64,000 nt of DNA. It comes from Linyphia triangularis (lineage: Eukaryota; Arthropoda; Arachnida; Araneae; Linyphiidae). A program made the translations under genes and the position numbers. The notes beneath the pieces are model-generated. The model was not told the DNA's origin and did no database searches. It saw only the letters and a list, made by a program, of their open reading frames with translations. Every line of letters starts with the position of its first letter. Within the stretch, counting starts at the first letter, position 1. Of the stretch, positions 52,711 through 62,379 are shown piece by piece. The stretch lies in NCBI GenBank assembly GCA_963978545.1, contig OZ021723.1:47194069-47258068 (forward strand), written 5' to 3'.

Positions 52711-55380
52711 CTATTTTTTGAAGCAACAGGTTATACAAGTTGACAATAGGGTAATTAGTATCCCAATTGTAATTAGAATAGTACTACTTAATTTAAACAA
52801 AAAGAAAGCTGAATTTAAAGAACCGAAATGCATCCAATCAAATATTCCACTATTTGCCGATGATGAGGAAATTTCTGAATAGTTTCCCTGCATCTTCAAT
52901 AGATGAATGCTTGGCTCATGTAAACAAAAGTTAATAACTCGGCATTGCACATTAGAACTTGATTTTAAACATATCTTTTCCTCACTACATTTTACATCTG
53001 AAAGAAATTTTACAGTTAAATCATTAAAATCTTCAAGTAAATTGATAGCCTTGGTATAAATCATGAGATTGTTGAAGTGAACGCTGACTAAACCAGGCTT
53101 GCATGATGATTTGGCAGAAAGTACCATAGTAGCCAAAATACCACACTTGTAGCATCCTGACACTAAAATGGGCTTGTCACTAAACAGTGGACAAATTGTG
53201 TTACTCTCCACCGAAATTTTAAAGTTCGTGAATTGAAATTGTACTTTTACTGGTGATGAAGACAATAGTTTGGATTTAAGAGCACCTCTCTCTAGGTAGA
53301 AGGAATGGAGGTCCTTAGTTAATGGTAGCTGATTCTCCCCGGTTTGCATCATGACGCGGATGGCTTGAGGTCTTTCCGTGCAGCGTAAGGTATTTTCAAA
53401 GTGATCACAGTCAAACAAATTAGTGTCAAAAATGACATTTTTCGTGAAAGAAGAATTAGCTTGGACTTCACCAATAAGAGAAGTGGGGCTGTTTTTCTCA
53501 CTGGCCTTGGTTAAGAAACCAAGAGTTTGATCTTGAACACTTAGCACTAGTGAATCAGACATGTGTATTTGGGCCTGATCAAACGCACCAATCAGGGTTG
53601 CCAAAATACCATTTGGAAGTAGAAGACGATCTCTCAGTGTGATATGGGAAACTGTCCCATTGTTTGAGTGAACCAGTGCGATGTTGTAAGAGCAGGAATA
53701 GCCTGTAATTGATGACACCTCAAAGCTGTGTAGTAAATCAGGAACTAGGTAGGATCTTCGAAATTCGCACGCTGCGCGATGTTTGATGAGGCACCCATTT
53801 CCCACGGAAGATTGCTGACATGCAGAAATCCCGCTGAAGGTTCTAGATTCTTGAGTTTCTGATTCAAAGTGGAGTCCTGAAAAGGATTCCTTTACACAAT
53901 GATGTCCCCATGAGCAGTAAGTGTTTTGAGCACAGCTTGTCTGCGCGATGTGAAAGATTTCCACAGGAAAAGTATAGTATTCTCGTTTAGTTGAAAAGTG
54001 ACATTCGACCGCTTGCAGGGTTAATTGGAGCGAAAACAGTGGTTTTTCGTCTAGAGAGTGAAACCAGAGGCATGTTTGATGTCCAATATTTCGTAGGACA
54101 ATGTCTGCGGTTGTGAAGATCTCACAAATTTGTTCAGTAGCACCTATATTTTCACATTTCCGTAGATCTGATTTGATGATACTGTAGTCGGTGCATTCCG
54201 ATTTCACCTCTTGTGCACAGAGCATTAAGGTCAAAATCACAAGTGATGTGAGATTGAAACTCGTCATAGATGTTTTTGCTTTATCCTCGAGAGTTTGAAC
54301 ACAAGAATCACTAAAGTGCCGAATGGTGTTTCCCAGCCAGGAACCCATTAACAAGCATATACGAGCACAGAATCGGAATAGCCTCAAAAACACTAAAATT
54401 TGCAGAAAAATCATGCGTATTGTCCAGAACATTGTTTTGACAATTCTTTTAATTGTCATTAAACAGAGAAGAGTCAATAACAAAATTAGTATACAGAAGA
54501 CATATTGATAAGTCTTCTGCCAACACCAAAAGGTTCGCAAATTCTCCCTACACAAAATGCATGTATTTAAACGACAATAGTCTTTGCCGGTAGTTTGGAA
54601 CTCTCCGGTCACTGATAAACCATGTTTATCAATGAATATGATAGTGAGTTTGGATTTGTAAGCTAATATCTCAAATGGCACTGTAATTTGTAAATCAGTT
54701 GAAACGCTGATTAACATTTCGTAATCCTGAGTTCTCAAGATCAGCCTTCCCTCCGAGGGTAAAGTTAAGATGGGATCATTAAAAAGGATGGTTAGATTAT
54801 TCTGAGAAAACGTCGCAGTTTCGTGTTCTAGCAGTTTTCTGTGGTGTTGTGGCATGCTCTTTTGGAAAAAGCAGACTTCTAAATTCAGAATAGTTGGATT
54901 TCGAATTGTCTGGTCCTCCCCAATATGGAAAAGTACCGTATTTTCATGCGTTAGGTTACACTTACACTTTGCAGAGTTAGAACACGTAAATGTCTTGCAG
55001 AACTCGTAATCGCCGTTGCATGCGATCACCGCACAATCGCATAATGAATTATTATCGCACTCGTAGAAACTGCCCACATTAGGAGTGTGACCTAAAGTAT
55101 CATTGTTTATAGGTTCCGCCTGAAGTAAGAATTTGCTTGGTGTTATAAGTGCAAATTCGTCTGTGATAAGAAAGCTTTTTGTAGATATGATACAGTTTAC
55201 ACATGAATGAACCTCACATGCATTCGTTGGTAAATTGATCTTTTGTAAGATCTTCCTTGGTGCTGGGGCGCACTGGAAGGTTCCATCCATGAGATGACAA
55301 ATTTCTGAGTTTTTAGCCTCAGCCAAGCTCGTCAGTAGTAGGACTAGTGCTAGGAGGGGTTCTGTAAGAAATTGTACCCA
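52711..55380 (-). CDS. env: Env-like glycoprotein precursor of phlebovirus Gn-Gc type
   Basis: The frame is open from just after a TGA (55383-55381) to the stop at 52711, about 889 codons, but has no ATG before its signal peptide. It begins at an acceptor-like TTTCTTACAG (AG 55363-55362), so its start codon is presumably supplied by splicing. In order it has a signal peptide (LLALVLLLTSLAEA, about 55353-55315), a cysteine-rich ectodomain with N-glycosylation sites, a membrane segment (about 54504-54451) with a basic, hydrophobic cytoplasmic stretch, an internal signal-like segment (about 54255-54200), a second cysteine-rich ectodomain starting near 54198, and a C-terminal anchor (about 52806-52744) with a short tail. 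This is the Gn-Gc layout of phleboviruses. In the second ectodomain the CxxxxxC pair at ORF residues 471-477 and the Gly-rich C503...C512...C520 cluster (numbered from 55326) sit where class II fusion proteins carry the fusion-loop region. Baculovirus-F-type env (one subunit pair with a furin site) fits poorly. Identification rests on layout and cysteine pattern. Confidence 0.78.
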   Translation of the reverse strand, partial: WVQFLTEPLLALVLLLTSLAEAKNSEICHLMDGTFQCAPAPRKILQKINLPTNACEVHSCVNCIISTKSFLITDEFALITPSKFLLQAEPINNDTLGHTPNVGSFYECDNNSLCDCAVIACNGDYEFCKTFTCSNSAKCKCNLTHENTVLFHIGEDQTIRNPTILNLEVCFFQKSMPQHHRKLLEHETATFSQNNLTILFNDPILTLPSEGRLILRTQDYEMLISVSTDLQITVPFEILAYKSKLTIIFIDKHGLSVTGEFQTTGKDYCRLNTCILCRENLRTFWCWQKTYQYVFCILILLLTLLCLMTIKRIVKTMFWTIRMIFLQILVFLRLFRFCARICLLMGSWLGNTIRHFSDSCVQTLEDKAKTSMTSFNLTSLVILTLMLCAQEVKSECTDYSIIKSDLRKCENIGATEQICEIFTTADIVLRNIGHQTCLWFHSLDEKPLFSLQLTLQAVECHFSTKREYYTFPVEIFHIAQTSCAQNTYCSWGHHCVKESFSGLHFESETQESRTFSGISACQQSSVGNGCLIKHRAACEFRRSYLVPDLLHSFEVSSITGYSCSYNIALVHSNNGTVSHITLRDRLLLPNGILATLIGAFDQAQIHMSDSLVLSVQDQTLGFLTKASEKNSPTSLIGEVQANSSFTKNVIFDTNLFDCDHFENTLRCTERPQAIRVMMQTGENQLPLTKDLHSFYLERGALKSKLLSSSPVKVQFQFTNFKISVESNTICPLFSDKPILVSGCYKCGILATMVLSAKSSCKPGLVSVHFNNLMIYTKAINLLEDFNDLTVKFLSDVKCSEEKICLKSSSNVQCRVINFCLHEPSIHLLKMQGNYSEISSSSANSGIFDWMHFGSLNSAFFLFKLSSTILITIGILITLLSTCITCCFKK
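55361..55377 (-). other. Candidate splice acceptor of the env mRNA
   Basis: On the minus strand, GTACAATTTCTTACAG ends in AG at 55363-55362, immediately before the signal-peptide codons and after an in-frame TGA. This explains the missing ATG, as in other env-bearing Gypsy elements and retroviruses whose env comes from spliced RNA. Candidate donors are AAG|GTACTT in the leader (GT 62453-62452) and GATG|GTATCA early in gag (GT 62273-62272). The second is in phase with the env frame. Neither is proven. Confidence 0.55.
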
Positions 55381-55383
55381 TCA

Positions 55384-56917
55384 CTCTACTTCACTCCCAA
55401 CACAGCCAATAAAAAAAACGATGTTAAAAGAAAGAAAGAAAGAAAAGAAGTATAAAGTAAATTAAATTTTCTTTTAAAAAGACCAAAAAAAAAATAAAAA
55501 TTTCCTAACCATTTAGAAAAGAACAAACAAAAAATTCCCTAACAGGAAGCAAAAGCAATAAATTGCCGTATTATTTAAAGAAGTATAAGTATATAAGTAA
55601 AAAAAAAAATCGTAAAAAGGAAGTAGATTACGTTTCTCTCATACATAGAGAGAGATTAATTTTCTTAAACACAGTTCTAACTGCTCCAAAAGAACAAGAA
55701 AAGTAAAATTAAGATACAATATATCTTATCGAGTCAACTACATAATTTACTCAAAACAAATTTTAAATGCTTCAATACCATGCTGTTATCGTTCATAGAC
55801 AAGTAAATTAACCGACCACACATTAAAAAACGTCAAATTGATCTGACATTTACAGATCACAAGCCAAAATAAAGTAAGGAATTTTCCCCTTAATTAGTAA
55901 TATTTTTTTTCTTTAACACCAAATGTACTGTGCAATGAGTCCTTATGCAAAACTCAAATCAAAGAGTCATAACCCTGAATGACCAATTCCTCACTTCTCA
56001 CCTAGGTACAAGAAAAAAAACAATTATTCCTGTTCCCTTCTTGCCCTAGTAACGTTTAGTTCGTAGTGTCCACTAATCTGCTAATGAGCAAAAGGGCATA
56101 TAATCCCGAAAAATCTAAACATATACAAAAAAAAAAATTATTTACCTTCCTTCCAGTGTAAGAGTTTTATGACGATTGAAATTCGTTCTACGTTAAAGAG
56201 TGAAAGCTTTCATCCCTAAAGTTTGCTTTTCCCCTTTTTGTCCCTTTTTTTATTAAAGTTTCGCTTTGTCTTTTATCATTATTACAAAGTTTGGAAAAAA
56301 AAATCAGAAAATCACTGTCCAGAATCTCAATTGTCCGCCAGCAGTCAAGGGAAAAGATCTGAACATTGATTAACATTATTCCAAATAAAACACAAGAAAT
56401 TCCAGAAGAAGATTAGTTGATCAGACTGAATCTTAATAGGAAAAAAAAATTAAAATTAGTTTTAATGAAGAAAAACAATTGATCTTAAGGAAAAGAAATT
56501 ATATTCTAAGTGTGAAGTCAGTACTCTATCCCCGTAGAACCGTATATCAATACATGGTGACAATCGTATGGCTGTTTCCATAGTTTGTGACTTACAATGT
56601 TTCTTCAGGAAAAAGATGCCCTTCGTGATTGAAGAGTTAGCAAAGGAAAACAAAACAACAAAATTTTATGCTTATTTACAATACAAAAATATCTTGCTTA
56701 ACATACATTTGAGTAGAAGACTGATTATTTACTTAACTGTAATTCAAACGCAACTTATAAACGTTTAATCCTTTTGCAAAAATTTAATTTTTATGCATCT
56801 CTCATTGATTTAAACGTGACCTCATGCAAATTTTAACTTTATTTTCTAACCAAAAGTTCAATGAAATGTGCTATCCGTAGTAGAAATAAAATAAACTCCC
56901 AGTTGACTCAGAAAACC
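55384..56917 (-). other. Non-coding segment between pol and env
   Basis: About 1.53 kb without a convincing ORF; the longest open frame (62 codons, 56376-56188) has no recognisable domain. In most env-bearing Gypsy elements pol and env abut or overlap. The segment would be the 3' end of the env intron. It may contain splicing control, regulatory sites or a lost gene. Confidence 0.6.
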
Positions 56918-59900
56918 CTAATCTTTTGTAAACTCCAAAGCCCAATTTAACAATTGTCTTGGAGCCGAACTCTCTTCCGTGTTTTCTGCTATGCGACTTG
57001 TTGATCGCAATCTATAACCATGTGTTGGCTTATTCGCACTATTCGTATCATTGTAAATAACAGTATCGCTCGATGATTGTTGTTCATTCACTAGATCATT
57101 ACTCTCATAAATAATTGTTTGTTCCGAGTCATCTGAATCTTCGTTGAAACTACTTCTATCGTTCGTATCAGAATGTTTTTGATATTCATTTGTGTTTTTG
57201 TGTAAAGAAATTCTCGAATTTGAAGGTTGACTGTTATGTTGTGTAGGAAAAGTGTGTGAATGATTACCTTGTTGTCTGTCTTGTTGAATGTGTGTTGTAT
57301 CATATGTTGCGTCTTGTGCAGTTTGGAATAGATTTTCATTAACTCCTTTCGTAGTTTGTAAATAAATCAGTGGCAGATTATCCTCAAAATCACTAGTTTC
57401 ACTGTCAGTGTCCCCGAAAATTTTATCCGCTAGGACTACGGGACGTTTGTTCGCAACACCCTGCGTGTCTATCTGTTTTGGAATTGTCAGTTCCTCTCTT
57501 CTCTCCGTAAAGGGGAGCAACCTTTCCGCATGTACCTTGAAAATTCTTGGCTTGGCCTTATCTACACTTTGAATTGTATAATTTACTGCGGAATTGCGTT
57601 TTAAAATTTTGAAAGGACCCGAAAAGAGGGGTTTACGTACAAGACTGTATTTCCTGTCTAGACCAGGAGTATGTAGGAAAACAAGATCACCAATCTGAAA
57701 GTCACGATCGATGGCTCCACTTCTAAGACGATATTCTTGTTGCTTAGCTCTTTGAGCATGATAACTCCGTGTGACAGAATTTTGGATTTTATCAAAGTCG
57801 TCCATGCGTTTTTGAACATACATTGGGATTGTATTATGTTCGTTTGAATCCCTGTCAATTTTAACAGTGTAAGGCAAGTTAGCATCACGTCCAAACATTA
57901 AGAAGAATGGCGAAAAATTATGCGTTGAATGTTGAGTGGAATTATAATTCATTTGGTAAAAATCAAGACTTTCGTCCCAACTTATATTTTGCTTCCCAAA
58001 AATGGCTAATGCAGTTTTTATCGCTCGGTGTGAATTTTCATTTACTGAGTTGGTTTGGGGCCGAAATGGTGTAGAAAACAGTTTGTTAATATTTAATTTC
58101 TCTGCCAAAGAAGTTAGTACTGCTGAAGAAAAATTACTGGCACAATCACTTAACAGATTATCCATTAATCCATGTATAGACACGTAGTTTAATAACTTAT
58201 CAGCTACTTCAGTTGACTTTTGTGTTTTCAAAGCATATAATGCCATATACCTCGTGAAATAATCCACAAAAACCAAAATATAGTTGTTCCCATTCGACGT
58301 GGTTTTTAATTTTCCTATGATATCGACTGACACGAACTGTAAAGGCCTAGTCGCCAAAATATTATCTTGCAAAGGCGTATTCTTGAATCTGTTCGGACTG
58401 CGAAATTCAAAGCAATGCTTACATGTCTCCACATAATGCTTAATGTCAGCATACATGTTTGGCCAGAAAAAATATTGTGTCGCATTTTGATATGTTTTCA
58501 AGAATCCTGAATGTAGATTGTGGACCAAAGCACATATATTAGGTCTAAAGATTTTCGGAATAAAAATTTGCTTAACAATAACATTCCCCATCGGCGTGTC
58601 TTTCCCTGATTTTTTTATTAGCAAATCATTCTCTATACAAAAGAATCTTTCACTTGGCATCATAGTGTTTGGTTTGTATTTAATTTTTTCTATAAGTTTT
58701 GAACACTCTAAGTCAATAATTTGGGATTCTCTTATTTCCACTAACGAAGGGACATGAATTTGCATATTAATAACATGTTGATTATCAACCAAATTGCAAA
58801 AGAAATCTCTACTCAGAATATCAGGTACTATATTATCTTTAGATGGAATGAGTTTGAATATTATGTCATACTCTTGAATTTTTAAAAGTTGTCTCGAAAT
58901 AGCATCTGCCGGATTTTGCAAGGATTTAAGCTGTGTAACGGTTTTATTGTCAATTTCAACAATAAATTGTCTCCCTAATAAATGATATTTGAAAGCTCGA
59001 AGATTCTCGACGAGAGCTAGTAATTCGAGTCGAAAAATAGGATATTTGGTTTGGGCCTCATTTAATTTCTTAGAGTAAAAAGCGATTGGCAATTTCACAC
59101 CAGTTTTGGTGTCAAGTTGGCTTAAACAGCCAGAAATGGCCTTTTTCGACGAATCTGTCGAAAGTATAAACTGTCTGTCATATCTTGGGTGACTTAAAAT
59201 TGGAGCTTTATCAAGGCAAGCTTTCAAATAATCGAAGGCTTTCTGTGCCTCTTCTGACCAAGTAAATCTGCCTCTGTTTTTAGTGAGGTCTGTTAAAACC
59301 GAAGCAATTTGCGCAAAGTTATTTATAAACTTTCGGTAATAATTTACTAATCCTAAGAATCCTCGTAACTTCTTTAAAGTCCTTGGTCTAGCAAAATTAG
59401 CGATCTTAACAATGTTCTGTCCTGTTGGACGAGTTCCTTGTTCTGACACAATGTGACCTAGAAACATTATCTCTGACAAAAAAAATTCACACTTAGAAGG
59501 ATTTAGTGTTAAATTGAATTTTCTTAATTGTGTGAAAAACTGTTTAAGCTTGTAAAGCATTTCTTCAACATTCTCCGAAGACATGGCAAAGTCATCAATA
59601 AAATTAGAAATTTTAAGATGTTTAATAGGAGCCAAGACTTTGTCCGATAATTTTTGTAACGTAGAGCTTGCAAATGATGTTCCCATTGGTAGACGCGCGA
59701 ATCTATAGGTGCCAAATTCAGTTGCAAAAGACATGTACTGTTTATCTTCAGTTTTTAAAGAAATTTGATAAAAACTTTGATTTAAGTCCAGACTACAGTA
59801 GTGCTTACCGCCTGCCAGTTTCTCTAATTCAACATGAATTTGTGGTAAGGGATGCGCGTTATATTTAACCAGCTTATTTAACATGCGGAAATCGACGCAA

Positions 59901-61225
59901 ATTCTGTATGTTTGTTTTTCCGCAACACCTGATACATTTTTCTTTTTCACTAGAATAAGTGGGAAATTTACAAATGAATCGCTTCTCTCTATAATACCTG
60001 CATCTAACATTTCGTCAAGATAATCCCGTAAAATTTCCCTTAATGCCTGGGGAACTGGAAATTGCTTCCCATTACTTAACTGCTCTAAATCAATCGAAAA
60101 TTCAGGAGTTACCTCATCTGACCTTCCAAGAGTGGCTAAATTCTTACTGAACACATCCCCGAATTCATTGAGTAAATTCCATAATTCCCCCTTAGTTTTA
60201 GCATCAAGATGCTCCAATTTAAAATCCGAAATTTTTAGTTGAGCTCTTCGTAACTGTCTAACCTTTTGTAGTTCAACATCGGAAATGTCCTTATCAATTG
60301 CTGCAATTTTAGTATGTTTATTCAGATTTATTTCTTGCGAGGTTAAATTATTAATTATGATTTGAGCAGACCTGGTCCTATCCACCGAAACAATTGAACG
60401 CGATATCTCGATTCCATTATTCCTTTCAACCGGTTCGAGTAAAACATCTTGTCCCGTTTCAATATCAGAACTAATTTGCAGTGTAATCAATTTCGATTCA
60501 AAAGGTTTTAAACGATAATGTGATTGCAATCTAGCCCAAGACATAGTGTGAGCAAAGTTCACTTGTGTTTGAGTAGCATCTCGAATTTTGATACTGACTT
60601 TTTCTCCCGTTAAAATATCCTTATCTAAGTTCAATGTAAACCCATTTTTCCTCAGAAAATCAAACCCCAGAATACAATTGTAACTATCTGAAAGTGTTTG
60701 ATTGATTACATAAAATTTCTGCCTGAATTTCTGATTTGCAATAGTGATCGGAATTTCAAAACATCCCTTGATCTCCAATGCTTGCTTCGATACCGAAAAA
60801 ATAGTGATGTCTGATGTTAGCTTTCTGATTTGTACCATATTCTTGATTATTTCAAAGGTTTTAACATCTATGATACTGACGGATGCTCCAGTGTCAAGAA
60901 GACCGGTTAATCCCTTGTTTGCAATTTTAAAATTTATTATAGGTAAAAAACTCTCGGTGAGTGAATTTTGTTTGGTTTGTGTTGTATGAATGTAAGTTTT
61001 ATTTGAAACAAGCTCGTTTTCATACCCTTGTGTACGACCAAAATCATCAGTTCCCTGATTATTCCTAACACTTGACCTTCCCGAATTCATGTTACTTATT
61101 GTTCGCGTTCTCTCTATTTTCCGTCCCAAATTCATTCTATCTTTGAAATGTATTTGCTTATCAATTACGGGAAACACACCAGAACGCTCATTAGTGCATT
61201 TCCGTTTTAATTTAAATTCCTTCTG
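56918..61225 (-). CDS. pol: Pol polyprotein: protease, reverse transcriptase, RNase H, integrase (Ty3/Gypsy)
   Basis: The frame opens after TAG at 61228-61226, overlaps the last 19 nt of gag and has no early ATG, so it is made as a Gag-Pol fusion by -1 frameshift. With residue 1 at the GTG of 61177: aspartic protease LLDTGAS (D95); RT with catalytic D464 (CSLDLNQ) and the polymerase box NFIDDF (D528, D529); RNase H with D675, E718 and D743; integrase zinc module H886/H889/C919/C922; integrase core D952, D1011 and E1047 with exactly 35 residues between the last two; GPF module at 1187-1189. A Ser/Thr/Asp/Asn-rich tail of about 200 residues follows, with no chromodomain. The PR-RT-RH-IN order and GPF module place it in Ty3/Gypsy (Metaviridae). 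All catalytic residues are present and there is no internal stop. RT box FIDD differs from the more common YLDD, and RNase H has IDN where IDH is common. The clade within Gypsy needs a tree. Confidence 0.97.
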   Translation of the reverse strand, partial: QKEFKLKRKCTNERSGVFPVIDKQIHFKDRMNLGRKIERTRTISNMNSGRSSVRNNQGTDDFGRTQGYENELVSNKTYIHTTQTKQNSLTESFLPIINFKIANKGLTGLLDTGASVSIIDVKTFEIIKNMVQIRKLTSDITIFSVSKQALEIKGCFEIPITIANQKFRQKFYVINQTLSDSYNCILGFDFLRKNGFTLNLDKDILTGEKVSIKIRDATQTQVNFAHTMSWARLQSHYRLKPFESKLITLQISSDIETGQDVLLEPVERNNGIEISRSIVSVDRTRSAQIIINNLTSQEINLNKHTKIAAIDKDISDVELQKVRQLRRAQLKISDFKLEHLDAKTKGELWNLLNEFGDVFSKNLATLGRSDEVTPEFSIDLEQLSNGKQFPVPQALREILRDYLDEMLDAGIIERSDSFVNFPLILVKKKNVSGVAEKQTYRICVDFRMLNKLVKYNAHPLPQIHVELEKLAGGKHYCSLDLNQSFYQISLKTEDKQYMSFATEFGTYRFARLPMGTSFASSTLQKLSDKVLAPIKHLKISNFIDDFAMSSENVEEMLYKLKQFFTQLRKFNLTLNPSKCEFFLSEIMFLGHIVSEQGTRPTGQNIVKIANFARPRTLKKLRGFLGLVNYYRKFINNFAQIASVLTDLTKNRGRFTWSEEAQKAFDYLKACLDKAPILSHPRYDRQFILSTDSSKKAISGCLSQLDTKTGVKLPIAFYSKKLNEAQTKYPIFRLELLALVENLRAFKYHLLGRQFIVEIDNKTVTQLKSLQNPADAISRQLLKIQEYDIIFKLIPSKDNIVPDILSRDFFCNLVDNQHVINMQIHVPSLVEIRESQIIDLECSKLIEKIKYKPNTMMPSERFFCIENDLLIKKSGKDTPMGNVIVKQIFIPKIFRPNICALVHNLHSGFLKTYQNATQYFFWPNMYADIKHYVETCKHCFEFRSPNRFKNTPLQDNILATRPLQFVSVDIIGKLKTTSNGNNYILVFVDYFTRYMALYALKTQKSTEVADKLLNYVSIHGLMDNLLSDCASNFSSAVLTSLAEKLNINKLFSTPFRPQTNSVNENSHRAIKTALAIFGKQNISWDESLDFYQMNYNSTQHSTHNFSPFFLMFGRDANLPYTVKIDRDSNEHNTIPMYVQKRMDDFDKIQNSVTRSYHAQRAKQQEYRLRSGAIDRDFQIGDLVFLHTPGLDRKYSLVRKPLFSGPFKILKRNSAVNYTIQSVDKAKPRIFKVHAERLLPFTERREELTIPKQIDTQGVANKRPVVLADKIFGDTDSETSDFEDNLPLIYLQTTKGVNENLFQTAQDATYDTTHIQQDRQQGNHSHTFPTQHNSQPSNSRISLHKNTNEYQKHSDTNDRSSFNEDSDDSEQTIIYESNDLVNEQQSSSDTVIYNDTNSANKPTHGYRLRSTSRIAENTEESSAPRQLLNWALEFTKD
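61168..61216 (-). promoter_or_regulatory. -1 ribosomal frameshift signal (slippery site and stem-loop)
   Basis: The heptamer T TTA AAT (61216-61210, in the gag frame) fits X XXY YYZ and is followed directly by the gag stop TAA. After a 5-nt spacer, CGGAAATGCAC (61204-61194) pairs with GTGTGTTTCCCG (61179-61168): 11 pairs, two G-U, one bulged C, 14-nt loop. The pol frame is exactly -1 to gag. No clear pseudoknot partner for the loop was seen. Confidence 0.92.
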
Positions 61226-62379
61226 CTACCAAAATCTTGGTTATTTGGAGAAGACCAATTTCCCCTCTCTTGTCTGACCGACGGATTATTGTATCTTTGA
61301 TTATTGTAATCTCTTCTATCGCAATTTTGAAAGTGCCTACCCCGATACCAGTTTGCTCCGTCTGATCTAAACGAATTTTGAAAGTCTCTATTTTCCGAAT
61401 TTTGCATTTGAAAGTTACTCGCTTGATTGAAATTTGGTCTACCAAATTGTTGCCAGTTAATTTGACCCCTTCTACTACTATAATTGTTGAACCTACCATT
61501 ATTTCTATAACCTGAATAACGATTTTGATTATCATGCCTTGTGTTGCAGTCAAACCTCTTACAAATATGACATTGATTCCTAACGTTTCTTCCAAAATTA
61601 CCCCTGCTTTGAAGGTTTTGCGCATCTATTCTTTTACTTAAATTCTGTTCTGAAATTTTTAAGTCCGCCACTTCTTTAGATAATTGTTGAATTAATTCAT
61701 GTGTTAAGCTATCATTTGCTTGAGCTAAGTTAGAAGTGCTGCATGCTTGCATGTTTAAATGAGATATGGCCTGGGATTGCAATAGAGCCGAATTTGCTTG
61801 TAATAACTGCACAAATTTCACCGCTGAGTCGAAGTCAATTAAGTCTTTCGTAAGCAATTGCTGTTTATATTGGGGCAATACTCCATCAATAAATTTAGCT
61901 AGACGAATCTGATTAAAAATTTGTTTCGTTTCTGGAGATTCAAAGTTAACAGGACCCAGAAAATTGCGAGTAGCCTGTGTTATTCGAGAAGCAAAGGATT
62001 TTGCCTGTTCATCAGGTAACATTTGGCATAGGGCAAGGTTCGATTGTCTTAAAGAAAGGCTTTGAGTTTCTTGAAAGAACTCCAAGAATTTTAATTTAAA
62101 ATTCTCCCAATTGTCCTCATTTGCTAATTCCTCATTATTGATGAGGGAAGTAAGCGCATCTCCGCGGATCTTGGATTTAACCAGAAGAATGGTTTGTTGC
62201 GGAGAAATATTTAATCCTGCTGTTAATTTTGAGATCGTGTCAATAAAATATTTGGCTGTTATAGCACTGATACCATCGTATGCCGGTATTAAACTTTGAA
62301 TGACTGCTGCATTGGGCAAATTATACTGTACATTTGGTGGAGTTTGAGCCATGCTTGACTCTGTAGTATCATTAGGCAT
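61207..62379 (-). CDS. gag: Gag polyprotein (capsid and nucleocapsid)
   Basis: A 390-residue frame starting at ATG 62379-62377, ending at TAA 61209-61207. Residues about 25-210 are helix-rich and of the Gypsy Gag capsid type (IPAYDG..., WENFKLKFLEFF, DFDSAVKFVQLLQ). Residues about 225-257 look like a coiled coil. A single zinc-knuckle-like motif, CHICKRFDCNTRH (C270, C273, C278, H282; CX2CX4CX3H), differs from the usual CX2CX4HX4C. It is followed by an Arg/Asn/Gly/Gln-rich RNA-binding tail. Gag should form the particle and package the genomic RNA in the cytoplasm. It overlaps the pol frame by 19 nt at its end. The start is supported because it is the first in-frame ATG after the leader and precedes the capsid-like fold directly. 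Confidence 0.93.
   Translation of the reverse strand: MPNDTTESSMAQTPPNVQYNLPNAAVIQSLIPAYDGISAITAKYFIDTISKLTAGLNISPQQTILLVKSKIRGDALTSLINNEELANEDNWENFKLKFLEFFQETQSLSLRQSNLALCQMLPDEQAKSFASRITQATRNFLGPVNFESPETKQIFNQIRLAKFIDGVLPQYKQQLLTKDLIDFDSAVKFVQLLQANSALLQSQAISHLNMQACSTSNLAQANDSLTHELIQQLSKEVADLKISEQNLSKRIDAQNLQSRGNFGRNVRNQCHICKRFDCNTRHDNQNRYSGYRNNGRFNNYSSRRGQINWQQFGRPNFNQASNFQMQNSENRDFQNSFRSDGANWYRGRHFQNCDRRDYNNQRYNNPSVRQERGNWSSPNNQDFGSRRNLN

Noticed and set aside
52711..55380. Baculovirus-F-like or herpes-gB-like env
   Set aside because: No central furin site followed by a fusion peptide was seen, and the internal TM plus second signal fit a Gn-Gc precursor better.
56188..56376. Small accessory gene in the pol-env gap (62 codons)
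   Set aside because: No domain or start context; length is within chance for this composition.
56918..61225. Copia-type element
   Set aside because: Integrase lies after RT/RNase H and has a GPF module, which is the Gypsy order; Copia has integrase before RT.
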